DNA of 64,000 nucleotides, taken from Rhizobium herbae (GTDB lineage Bacteria; Pseudomonadota; Alphaproteobacteria; Rhizobiales; Rhizobiaceae). The translations under genes were made by a program, and so were the position numbers. Below are positions 17,226 to 25,376 of this stretch, one piece after another. Each line of letters starts with the position of its first letter. The stretch's first letter is position 1. The stretch covers positions 496,001 to 560,000 of the forward strand of contig NZ_JAEUAO010000002.1 of assembly GCF_019511375.1 (NCBI RefSeq), written 5' to 3'. The notes under the pieces are model-generated. The model saw only the letters and a program-made list of their open reading frames with translations, made no database searches and had not been told where the DNA came from.

Positions 17226-18443
17226 ATGTTCGCCCAGCCGAAACTGACGATTTGTGTGCCCTCGCGTAACCGCCAGCGTTACTTCCAGGAAACGATCCGA
17301 AGCCTGCTGATGAATCTCAGAGCGGATATCGAGTATGTCTTCGCCGATAATTCGGACGACCCTTCGATCATGAACAGCTTCATGGAAGACGTTGTTGCCG
17401 ATCCGCGCGTCAAATATCTCCCGTCGGGTGACCGGGTGTTTTCGATGGTCGAGAACTGGGATCGCTGCGTGGAGGCGGCCACCGGCGAATTCATCTGCAT
17501 GATCGGCGACGACGACTACGTCGATGCCAATGTGGCGGACCTTATCAGCCGCTCGCAGGCGGAGCACAACGTCATCGACGTATTCGTCTGGAGCCGCCTT
17601 ACCTACAACTGGCCCGGTAATCGTCCCAATCACTGCAACGTCTCCGCACCGCTTGGCACCGACGTGCATAAGCTGCCACGGGCGTGGCTGTATCAGGAGT
17701 TCTTCTCTTGGAGAGGAAACACGGCGACCCCCAATATGGCCTTCGGCTTCTACCACGGCGCGGTCTCCAAGCGCGTGATGGACAGGATCAAGGCGAAGTT
17801 CGGTGGAAAGTACTGCGAATACCCGGTCGTCGATTTCGAGAACGTGTGCAAGGTGCTCGTGACGGCCGAGCACATGTTTTATTCGGAGCGCCCCTTCTCG
17901 GTTCTTGGCTCCTGCGCGGAAAGCAATTCCGCGAAAATCAAGCTGACGGACAAGGTCAAGGATCAGCACGCGGTATTCATGAAGGAGACGGGGCGCAACA
18001 TTGATGAAGACCCGCACATGAAGCATTTCCCCTTTCCTTCGGCCTTGGGATTGGCCGCCTGCATCGCGCAGACGCAGCACTGGTTCCTGACACAATATGG
18101 CTACAGCCCGATGGCGGGCTGGGAGGCCAATTTTGCCGAAGCCTGCGGCATGAGCTGTGGCATCATGGGAAGCCGGCAGGACTTCGACAGGACTGTCGCA
18201 GGCTACCGTGCCGCTTTCGGGAAATGGAAGGGCGGAAAATATCTGAAACATTTCAAGCCAGTTGATTATGTCGAGCCAACCGGATCGCTGTTCTTCACCG
18301 GCGTTTCCAACAACCATCTCTATATCGACGAGGAGATCGGCGGCGTAGAGACGCCGGCAGAACTCTACCATCTGGTCAATCAGATGCTGGCGCATCAGGA
18401 AGCGCTGAACCTGAACTTCAACGAGCACTTCAAGTCCGCCTGA
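17226..18443 (+). CDS. Family 2 glycosyltransferase with extra C-terminal domain
   Basis: The 405-residue protein starts with a GT-A fold: LTICVPSRNRQRYFQETIRS, the nucleotide-site region, and the metal-binding FICMIGDDDYVDANV near residues 92-106. Beyond about residue 230 there is a domain not typical of GT2 (HFPFPSALGLAACIAQTQH … GVETPAELYHLVNQML). The same C-terminal domain recurs in the glycosyltransferase at 23935-25062. I use ATG 17226 after GGAGAAA; the upstream in-frame start at 17202 lacks a site. The sugar and acceptor are unknown. Confidence 0.85.
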   Translation: MFAQPKLTICVPSRNRQRYFQETIRSLLMNLRADIEYVFADNSDDPSIMNSFMEDVVADPRVKYLPSGDRVFSMVENWDRCVEAATGEFICMIGDDDYVDANVADLISRSQAEHNVIDVFVWSRLTYNWPGNRPNHCNVSAPLGTDVHKLPRAWLYQEFFSWRGNTATPNMAFGFYHGAVSKRVMDRIKAKFGGKYCEYPVVDFENVCKVLVTAEHMFYSERPFSVLGSCAESNSAKIKLTDKVKDQHAVFMKETGRNIDEDPHMKHFPFPSALGLAACIAQTQHWFLTQYGYSPMAGWEANFAEACGMSCGIMGSRQDFDRTVAGYRAAFGKWKGGKYLKHFKPVDYVEPTGSLFFTGVSNNHLYIDEEIGGVETPAELYHLVNQMLAHQEALNLNFNEHFKSA

Positions 18444-18526
18444 GGCCAGGCACGACCGGTTGGGAGATTTGCGGAAAGTCCCGCTCCACGGCAGACCCGG
18501 TACCGACAGCGAAAAGGATGCAATGC

Positions 18527-19387
18527 ATGATGCAGAATGAAGTACTCATTCCCGCTTCGGCGAAGGAAGATTTCATCACCAAGGGCTACACGATGCTGCC
18601 GCAGTTCTACGATGCGCAGCGCGACGTCGCACCGATCCAGGAAGGCATCCGCGTCATCCTGGAACTGATGTGCCGCAAATATAATGTCGATGCCCCGACG
18701 GACACGTCCTGGAATGCAATGACCAAGGCCTATCCGGCGCTGATCGCCAGGAACCGTGCCTGGGGCGGCGAGGTCTATGATGCCGTCAAGCAGATCCCGG
18801 CCTTCATGCAGCTTGTCACCAAGACGGTGAACCAGACGGTGTTCCAGCACATGCGGCCCGGCTCTATCCCCGGCATTGCCGCCGGCGGCTACGGCATCCG
18901 CATCGACAATCCGGGCGAGGAAAAGTTCCGAGCCCAGTGGCACCAGGAGTTTCCAAGCCAGCTTCGCAGCCTCGACGGCATCGTCTTCTGGACCCCGCTT
19001 TTGCCGGTGACGCCGGACATGGGGCCGGTGCAGATTGCGGAGGGGTCTCATGCCGAGGGGCTGATCCCGGTCTATCGCGACGATGCGGGCCTTGGCAAGA
19101 CCGGTGCCTATGCGCTTTTCATGGACAAATGCGATGCGCGGCTGGCGAAATACGAGACGGTGGCGCCGCTCACCCAGCCGGGCGACCTGATCCTCATGGA
19201 TTTCCTTACCATGCATCAGGGCGGGCACAATGTTTCGGCGATGCCGCGCTGGAGCGTCCAGTTCCGTTACTTCAATTTCGCCGATCCGCTCGGCACCCGC
19301 ATCGGCTGGGTCGGCTCCTTTGCCGCTGGCGTCGATTTCAGCAAGGTGCTGCCTGAACTGGTAACGGATGGCGAGGTCGAGGCATGA
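18527..19387 (+). CDS. Phytanoyl-CoA dioxygenase (PhyH)-family oxygenase
   Basis: The 286-residue protein shows the PhyH pattern of Fe(II)/2-oxoglutarate oxygenases: RAQWHQEFPSQ (His plus acidic residue, two metal ligands), WTPLLPVTPDMGPVQIAEGSH, LTQPGDLILMDFLTMHQGGHN (distal His), and the 2-oxoglutarate arginine in PRWSVQFRYF. The usual H-x-D is H-Q-E here, which is tolerated in the family. Three in-frame ATGs cluster at 18518, 18527 and 18530; AAAAGGA is best placed for 18527. Its stop overlaps the next start (ATGA). It probably hydroxylates a sugar or lipid of the glycan (inference). Confidence 0.85.
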   Translation: MMQNEVLIPASAKEDFITKGYTMLPQFYDAQRDVAPIQEGIRVILELMCRKYNVDAPTDTSWNAMTKAYPALIARNRAWGGEVYDAVKQIPAFMQLVTKTVNQTVFQHMRPGSIPGIAAGGYGIRIDNPGEEKFRAQWHQEFPSQLRSLDGIVFWTPLLPVTPDMGPVQIAEGSHAEGLIPVYRDDAGLGKTGAYALFMDKCDARLAKYETVAPLTQPGDLILMDFLTMHQGGHNVSAMPRWSVQFRYFNFADPLGTRIGWVGSFAAGVDFSKVLPELVTDGEVEA

Positions 19388-20541
19388 CGACCTGCCGTGT
19401 CTGCGCATCGCCGCTCGGTAAAGTCGCCTATGAAGCCTCGGCGCCGGCGCTGACCTCGATGATGGCCTTCATCGATATCCCCACACTGGTTTTCGTCTGT
19501 GACGATTGCGGCCACGCGCAATGCGCTGACCTGCCCGATATCGAGACCTTCTACGATACGACCTACCGGATTTCGCTGGAATCTGATGACCACGACCAGA
19601 TTTTTGCCGTGGCGGCGGACGGCAGCCCGATCTACCGCACCGACCATCAGGCCGCCATCGGCCTGCGCCTGCTGGACCTGCCGCAAGGCGCCTCGATTCT
19701 CGACTATGGTGCCGGCAAGGCCACGACGCTGCGCAAGATGTGCACGGCACGGCCGGACCTGCATCCTCATGTCTTCGATGTCAGCCGGGACTATGTGCCG
19801 GCGTGGGATGGCTGGGTCACGGGCGAAGATCAGGCGACCTATACCGTGCCGGAGGCTTGGGCCGGTCGGTTCGACGCCATTATCAGCCATTTCGTCATCG
19901 AACATGTCGCCGAGCCGGTTGCCTTTCTGAAGACGCTGCACGCGCTTCTGGCACCGGGCGGCCGCGTTCTTCTCTCGATGCCGGATGTTGCCGCAAATCC
20001 CGGCGACATGACTGTCGCCGATCACCTCAATCATTTTAGCACCGCATCGCTGAAGCGCGCACTTGCCTCGTCGGGGTTTGCGCTGGAGACGATCGACAGT
20101 ACGGCGTTTCCCGGCGCGTTCTTCGCGGTTGCCATGCGGTCCGAAGTGCCGGTGGTGATCGAGGAAGATCGCTGGGAAGCAACGGCAGCGGCCGCCAAGG
20201 CCAAGGAGATCTGCGCCTTCTGGAAGCAGGCGACCAACAGGCTCGACGGTGCGGCCAAGCAGTTTTCCGGCAAGCGCGCGGCAGTCTACGGCTCGGGTTT
20301 CTACGGCAGCTGGATCTGCAGCCGGATCGAGGCGGATGTCGACTTCAGGGTCTTTCTCGACCAGAACCCGAAACTGCAGGGATCGACGCTTTTCAATCGC
20401 CCTGTCCTTTCACCGGCCAATCTCGATGAAGACGTCGATGTCGTCTTCGTCGGGCTCAATCCGCTGAAGGCTCGCGCGGCAATTGCCGGGCAGGCCGCGC
20501 TGCACCGACCCGGACTGGAACTCGTCTGGATCGAGGGCTGA
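19384..20541 (+). CDS. C-methyltransferase-family protein, second copy
   Basis: The 385-residue protein has the same layout as the protein at 15423-16652. There is a cysteine cluster (TCRVCASPLG … CDDCGHAQC), a SAM domain (ILDYGAGKATTLRKM near 101-115, SHFVIEHVAEPVAFL) and a C-terminal domain that keeps the glycine-rich GSGFYGSWI and FLDQNPKLQG. The N-terminal 90 residues differ markedly from the first copy, so it probably acts on a different substrate. It is coupled to the PhyH gene by ATGA. Confidence 0.83.
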   Translation: MTTCRVCASPLGKVAYEASAPALTSMMAFIDIPTLVFVCDDCGHAQCADLPDIETFYDTTYRISLESDDHDQIFAVAADGSPIYRTDHQAAIGLRLLDLPQGASILDYGAGKATTLRKMCTARPDLHPHVFDVSRDYVPAWDGWVTGEDQATYTVPEAWAGRFDAIISHFVIEHVAEPVAFLKTLHALLAPGGRVLLSMPDVAANPGDMTVADHLNHFSTASLKRALASSGFALETIDSTAFPGAFFAVAMRSEVPVVIEEDRWEATAAAAKAKEICAFWKQATNRLDGAAKQFSGKRAAVYGSGFYGSWICSRIEADVDFRVFLDQNPKLQGSTLFNRPVLSPANLDEDVDVVFVGLNPLKARAAIAGQAALHRPGLELVWIEG

Positions 20542-20658
20542 CGACAGGCAGTAGCCAGCCTCGGGAAAGGCTCCGCCTGTAGTTTCGATTCTTCTAATGT
20601 CCGCACAGAGGCGCCGGTGGCGGTGCTTGCGCGGCCTTTGGCAATACTTGAACGGGTC

Positions 20659-21375
20659 ATGAGCCGGAACATCGTTATCTCACAGTCGATGTATTTTCCC
20701 TGGGTGGGGCTGCTTGAGCAGATCCGGCTCGCGGACGTCTTTGTGCATTACGACGACGTGCAATATTCCAAGGGCAGCTTCAGCAACCGGGTCCAGGTCA
20801 AGAGTGTCAACGGCGTCAACTGGATGACGCTGCCGCTGCGCGACTACCATCTCGGCCAGCGTATTGACGAGGTCATGCTGGACGACAGGACCGACTGGCG
20901 CGGCAAGCACCGGGAAATCCTGCGACAAGCCTATCTGAAGGCGCCCTTCCGCGACGAAATGCTGGCGCTGGTGGACCGCGTGTTTACCCAGGCAGCGGCA
21001 ACGGTCGCCGATATCTCGCGCCAGTCCATGCTCGCGCTGGCCGCCTATTTCGGCCTCGATCGTCCAACTTTCGTCTGTTCGACCTCTTTGCCCGTTCCGG
21101 GCTCAAGCAGCGAGCGTGTCTGCGAAATCGTTTCGCATCTGGAAGGCACGGTCTACATCACAGGCCATGGTGCGAGGAACTATCTCAATCACACGCTGTT
21201 CGAGGACAAAGGCATTTCCGTCGAATACATGGGCTACGAGTGCACCCCCTATCCGCAACTGCACGGCGATTTCACCCCGTACGTCACCGCTCTCGACCTC
21301 GTCGCCAATTGTGGCGCCGCAGGAGCCGCGATGATTCGTTCGGGAACGATCGGCTGGAAGGAATTCACCCGCTAA
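20659..21375 (+). CDS. WbqC-like family protein
   Basis: The 238-residue protein carries the WbqC-like family signature near its N-terminus (SQSMYFPWVGLLEQI … FVHYDDVQYSKGSFSNR) followed by KHREILRQAY and GARNYL. Family members occur in O-antigen and capsule loci and are annotated as glycosylation-associated; the reaction is not established. I start at ATG 20659 because the preceding in-frame 14 residues are not conserved in feel. It is convergent with the GNAT gene. Confidence 0.85.
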   Translation: MSRNIVISQSMYFPWVGLLEQIRLADVFVHYDDVQYSKGSFSNRVQVKSVNGVNWMTLPLRDYHLGQRIDEVMLDDRTDWRGKHREILRQAYLKAPFRDEMLALVDRVFTQAAATVADISRQSMLALAAYFGLDRPTFVCSTSLPVPGSSSERVCEIVSHLEGTVYITGHGARNYLNHTLFEDKGISVEYMGYECTPYPQLHGDFTPYVTALDLVANCGAAGAAMIRSGTIGWKEFTR

Positions 21376-21427
21376 ATCAGGGATCGCGGTGATTGTCGGA
21401 GAACCTCGGAGCACAACAAGCAGCCCG

Positions 21428-21964
21428 CTAAGGGCGCGCTTCTGTCAGGAGCCTCTCCAGTAGCAGCACGTCATGGGCGTTGCCGTCGCGATCCCGAAAA
21501 TGATCTTCCAGCGTACCGACGACCCGAAATCCGGCTGCGTGATAGACCTTGAGTGCAACGAGATTGTCTTTGCGGACTTCCAGAAGTAGCTTTGCCAGCA
21601 TCAGCTCTTCGCAGGCAAGTCTCGTCAGTAGTGCTACGGCGGCATGGCCGCGCCCGTGTCCACGGGCGCTATTCAGCAGGGCAAGCCCACCATAGCCGTG
21701 ACGATTGCGGCGGTGTATCTGGCTGATTTGAACAAAACCGAGCGCTTCCCGGGTCGTGGCATCAGCGACAATCCGGAATGCCCCGTCGTTGCGCCGCCGT
21801 TCGATCCAGCTTTTCACCGCCGCGTCGTCGGTCGCGTCCGGTATAGCCATCAGCATGTCCTGGATCGCCGCATCGCGGCGAATGTCGGCGAGGACATCGA
21901 AATCGGTGTCCTGCGGCTGGCGAAGGACGATAGATGCCTCGCCAGCTGCGGGAAAGCCGATCAT
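21428..21964 (-). CDS. GNAT-family N-acetyltransferase
   Basis: The 178-residue RimJ/RimL-like acetyltransferase has an ASIVLRQPQDTDFDVLADIR start, the acetyl-CoA loop region LLNSARGHGRGHAAVALLTR (R-G-x-G-x-A type), LEVRKDNLVALKVYHAAGF and LERLL at the end. The ATG at 21964 overlaps the stop of the upstream CmcI-like gene, favouring this start over the one at 21976. In this context it may acetylate an amino-sugar nucleotide made by the DegT enzyme (inference). Confidence 0.83.
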   Translation of the reverse strand: MIGFPAAGEASIVLRQPQDTDFDVLADIRRDAAIQDMLMAIPDATDDAAVKSWIERRRNDGAFRIVADATTREALGFVQISQIHRRNRHGYGGLALLNSARGHGRGHAAVALLTRLACEELMLAKLLLEVRKDNLVALKVYHAAGFRVVGTLEDHFRDRDGNAHDVLLLERLLTEARP

Positions 21965-22713
21965 TTGCGGATGCACCGGACATATCCCCCGGGGGAACTG
22001 GAGAGGACAAGCTTGCCATTGATGACATCATCGGGCTGGAAGCGATCGGTTTCTCCAAGATACGTATTCAATGCGGTGAGTGGCTCGTCACCAGGATGCC
22101 AGATCTTGGAGCGCTTCGTCGGTGTTTGCGCCGCTTCCACACGCCCGAGCAGTGTGTCGGCAACGACCAGGAACTGGCCCTCGGTCACCAGCGGGCCGTA
22201 ATGGCGCAGTTCGTCGAGCACGTGATCGCGGCTGTGATCGCTGTCGAGAACGACCATGACGGAGCCGCCGGCGGGAATAGAAGCCTTCACTTTGGCAAGC
22301 GTTTCTGCTGCGGTTGACGGACCTTCGATCAGTTCGATCAAGGGCGACATCGGGTGTGTTTCGATCGCCTCGCGATTATGGGCGCGGATATCGATATCGA
22401 CGCCGATCACCTTGCCCTTGCCGATCAGCTTCAGCATGGCCGCCATCATGATCATCGAGCCGCCGCGTGCAACGCCGGTTTCGATGATGACGTCCGGTTT
22501 CGCTGCCCAGATGACTTCCTGCGTCGCCATGACGTCGGCCGGCATCTGGATGATCGGCACGCCGAGAAACGACCAGAGATAGGAATAGTCGTATTTGTCG
22601 AGCGCAACGACGGTCTCGACGGACTGGCGAAAGGCGTCGTCGTCCCTGCCAAGCGCCAGGCACATTTCCTGCTTGTGCGCTTCGAATTCCTGGCGATCGT
22701 CTTTGACTGGCAT
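21961..22713 (-). CDS. CmcI-like (cephalosporin hydroxylase-family) methyltransferase
   Basis: The 250-residue protein matches the CmcI/rhamnosyl O-methyltransferase family: IWAAKPDVIIETGVARGGS (SAM motif) near residues 71-89, KVIGVDIDIRAHNREAI, VMVVLDSDHSRDHVLDELR with metal-site acidic and histidine residues, and a late GETDRFQPDD. Members methylate hydroxyls on sugars or secondary metabolites; the hydroxylase name is historical. It is coupled by ATGA to the GNAT gene. AAAGGCG lies about 10 bases before the start. Confidence 0.85.
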   Translation of the reverse strand: MPVKDDRQEFEAHKQEMCLALGRDDDAFRQSVETVVALDKYDYSYLWSFLGVPIIQMPADVMATQEVIWAAKPDVIIETGVARGGSMIMMAAMLKLIGKGKVIGVDIDIRAHNREAIETHPMSPLIELIEGPSTAAETLAKVKASIPAGGSVMVVLDSDHSRDHVLDELRHYGPLVTEGQFLVVADTLLGRVEAAQTPTKRSKIWHPGDEPLTALNTYLGETDRFQPDDVINGKLVLSSSPGGYVRCIRK

Positions 22714-22786
22714 GTGATTTAGCGCCTTTGTCTTTCAAAAATAACTGTCTAACGCCGCGGAAGGCGGCGAGCGATACGCCTTTGTT

Positions 22787-23938
22787 TCAAGCGGATTTCG
22801 CCAGGATTGGTTCACCGGCATGACTTTCGATTAAGCCGAGGATGACGTCGGTCACGCGGCCGATTTCCTCGTCGGTCATATCGTGATAGCTCGGCAGATT
22901 GATGGCGCGTTCCGGGATGTCCCAGGCGTTCCGGTTACCGCGTTTTTCGGCGAACATCGGCAGGCTGGATAGCGGATGGAAGAAGACTCGGGCGTCGATA
23001 TCGGCTTCGCTGAAAGCCTGCCGCAGCATTTCGCGGGTAATGCCCATGTCGCGGTCGAAGACCGCGGTCGGCATCCAGGCACCGTTCACAGTGCCCGCTT
23101 CCTCGGGGTTCAGGCTGATGCCGTGACAGGCCGCGAGCTTGCCGGCATAGCTTGCCAGGATTTCCCGCTTGCGGGCAATGAGGCCTTCGATGCGCTCCAG
23201 TTGGCCGCAGCCGAGAGCGGCCTGGATGTTGGACATCTTGTACTTGAAGCCGACTTCGTCGGGCCAGAACTGCTTTATCTGGCCACGGGCCCTGCCGTGA
23301 TTGCTGAGCGTCAGGACCCTTTCGAACAGATCGGCGTCGCTGGTGACGAACATGCCGCCTTCGCCGGTCGTCAGCGTCTTGGTGCCGTGAAACGAGAAGG
23401 TGCCGAACAGGCCCATCGATCCGGCGCGGCGATCGTGCCAGACCGAGCCGATCGCTTCGGCGGCATCCTCGATGATCGGGATGCCATGGCGGCGGCCGAT
23501 ATCGAGCAGGCGCTCCATGTCACAGAGGTTGCCGTAGATATGTGTAGCGATGATCGCCTTGGTCTTGGGCGTGATATGGCGTTCGGCATCTGCCGGATCG
23601 ATACACCAGCTGTCGGCCAGGATATCGACGAAAACCGGCGTTGCGCCGAGATGAACGAGGGGTGCTGCGGTGGCGATCCAGTTGGTGTCGGCGAGGATCA
23701 CCTGGTCCCCCGGGCCGATGCCGAGAGCTGCAAGGCCCATATGCATGGCACCGGTGCAACTCGACGTGGCGATCGCGTGGTTGACGGCGAGATGCTTGCG
23801 AAAGCCGTCTTCGAACCGGACGATATAGTCATAGCAGCGATCGCCCCAGCCGTTGGCGGCTGCGTCGGCAGCGTAGGCGACCTCAAGCTCGGTTATCGAG
23901 GGCTTCGTGTAGCAAATTCTCGGTTTCTTCGTGCTCAT
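22787..23938 (-). CDS. DegT/DnrJ/EryC1/StrS-family sugar aminotransferase
   Basis: The 383-residue PLP enzyme transfers an amino group to a keto-sugar nucleotide. Seen: SSCTGAMHMGLAALGIGPGD, DTNWIATAAPLVHLGA, VFVDI, IIEDAAEAIGSVW and the Schiff-base lysine in FHGTKTLTTGEGG. NNIQAALG-like spacing occurs as MSNIQAALGCGQLERIE. It resembles perosamine-type synthases, acting at C4 of a 4-keto-6-deoxy sugar such as the RfbG product. It overlaps by ATGA the upstream glycosyltransferase gene. Confidence 0.93.
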   Translation of the reverse strand: MSTKKPRICYTKPSITELEVAYAADAAANGWGDRCYDYIVRFEDGFRKHLAVNHAIATSSCTGAMHMGLAALGIGPGDQVILADTNWIATAAPLVHLGATPVFVDILADSWCIDPADAERHITPKTKAIIATHIYGNLCDMERLLDIGRRHGIPIIEDAAEAIGSVWHDRRAGSMGLFGTFSFHGTKTLTTGEGGMFVTSDADLFERVLTLSNHGRARGQIKQFWPDEVGFKYKMSNIQAALGCGQLERIEGLIARKREILASYAGKLAACHGISLNPEEAGTVNGAWMPTAVFDRDMGITREMLRQAFSEADIDARVFFHPLSSLPMFAEKRGNRNAWDIPERAINLPSYHDMTDEEIGRVTDVILGLIESHAGEPILAKSA

Positions 23939-25062
23939 GCAGCTTTGCCGTCTTTGTCGCGCAAAGCGCCACCGCAGATCAGGCCGACGGGAGCCATCAT
24001 CTTCCTGGCGATCGCGTAGAATTCGGCCGGTGTCTGGGCTCCGCCAACGAAGCGGTCAATCAGCAGCGCGCCATTATGCAGGCCGCGCCGTGTATCCTTT
24101 GCCCGCGCCTCGTGGAATTCCGGACGAAAGAGCGGCGCCAGATGGCCGCCCTCGAATTCCGTCAGCGCAGCGAAATAGGCATTGCCCTTGTTCGTGTAGG
24201 AAGCCCGGTCGGTCTCCATCATACAATCGATCACCAGTGCCCGCACGAAAGCCTGGCCGCCGCCGGTCCAAGGGCTGCCGAGTTCGCGCAACACATGGAA
24301 CTGGGCTTCGGCGACGGCAGCGGTGAGGCCAAGGCCGGCATGGAACGGGAAGTTCCAGGGGTGCAGCGGAGGCTGAGGGATGAAAGGCGTCGTGCTGATC
24401 ACCGACATCGGCCTGGCGCTGAAGGCCAGTTCGTTGGCAAACAGCAGGACTTTTGCAGCCCATTCATATTGCGGCACCGGCGTGGACCAGTCCTGCGGTT
24501 CGGGCTGCTGCAGGATGGTATCCACCAGCGAGCGACGAATGGCGGCGTGAAAGAGGCCGAACGGCATCTTCGGGCTGTTCAGGCTGCCTTCCCAGGTGAA
24601 GAAAGCCTTCAGCATTGCCGTCTTGTCGAAAGTACTGATGTGATAGCTTGTCGGGATCGCGACCGAGCTTGCCTTGCCCGGTTCCGCATGGGGATCGATC
24701 TGAAAAGCGTTCCAGGCAAGAGCATCCGTGCCCGGCGAGCTTGTTTCGAGAAAGGTGACCACGGCGGACAGGTCGCTTTCGAGCATATCGCCGGGATTGA
24801 CCAACGTCACCCAGTCGCCCGCCGTCGCAGCCACCGCGTGGCGCCACAGAAGCTGGCGGGTCGTTTCCCGACCCGTATCGGCGATCCTGACGCGTCTGTC
24901 GCTGGACACCGCGCCGAGAAGCGCATCGGAGAGCGCGATCCCCGCCGGTTTTGCCAGGACGATTTCAATGTCCGCGCCACGATTTTCCAGAATGGCGGTC
25001 ACGAGCGGCAGGGCATCCTGCGCGGCGGTTTCCACGGGGATGCAGATCGAGAGTTTGGTCAT
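23935..25062 (-). CDS. Glycosyltransferase-like protein, paralogue of 17226-18443
   Basis: The 375-residue protein has an N-terminal GT2-type domain (KLSICIPVETAAQD…, DWVTLVNPGDMLESDL) in which the acidic DDD of its paralogue is replaced by N-P-G-D. Its C-terminal part matches the paralogue closely (NFPFHAGLGLTAAVAEAQ, GAQTPAEFYAIARKMM). The frame is open upstream to 25428, but ATG 25062 has GAGG seven bases before it, and the extra 122 residues are basic and repetitive. It is coupled to the DegT aminotransferase gene. Confidence 0.8.
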   Translation of the reverse strand: MTKLSICIPVETAAQDALPLVTAILENRGADIEIVLAKPAGIALSDALLGAVSSDRRVRIADTGRETTRQLLWRHAVAATAGDWVTLVNPGDMLESDLSAVVTFLETSSPGTDALAWNAFQIDPHAEPGKASSVAIPTSYHISTFDKTAMLKAFFTWEGSLNSPKMPFGLFHAAIRRSLVDTILQQPEPQDWSTPVPQYEWAAKVLLFANELAFSARPMSVISTTPFIPQPPLHPWNFPFHAGLGLTAAVAEAQFHVLRELGSPWTGGGQAFVRALVIDCMMETDRASYTNKGNAYFAALTEFEGGHLAPLFRPEFHEARAKDTRRGLHNGALLIDRFVGGAQTPAEFYAIARKMMAPVGLICGGALRDKDGKAA

Positions 25063-25262
25063 GGCTTGCCTCGTGCCTGTCGCGGTCCTTGCCGGACTGC
25101 CACCGCGAGCAGCCAATCCGGAAATGGTCACATCAGCAGGCAAGTAACTTCTGCGCGGAGGAGGGTGCGGTCCTGTCCCCCGCTGGAAGCCATTGCCTGC
25201 CGACGTGTGATCGAGAGGTAGCGCAGGAAACTTGAGCGAGGCTTTGCAGTTGGCGCGTCGCC

Positions 25263-25376
25263 TCACGCGCCGAGCGTGAGCTTGATGGCGAAGCCGACGA
25301 TGCTGACCGTGGCGACGCCGAGCAGCCAGAGGCCGACGAACCACAGCAGTTTTTTTCGCAGGCCGTTCTCGGTCAT
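25263..25376 (-). CDS. CydX-like small oxidase subunit (DUF2474)
   Basis: The 37-residue single-helix protein reads MTENGLRKKLLWFVGLWLLG and continues to …GFAIKLTLGA. It has a basic N-terminus, one hydrophobic helix of about 22 residues and a short polar end. This is the pattern of DUF2474/CydX-type subunits that stabilise cytochrome bd oxidases. Its ATG shares a base with the cydB stop (TGATG), so it is translationally coupled as the last gene of the operon. Confidence 0.82.
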   Translation of the reverse strand: MTENGLRKKLLWFVGLWLLGVATVSIVGFAIKLTLGA

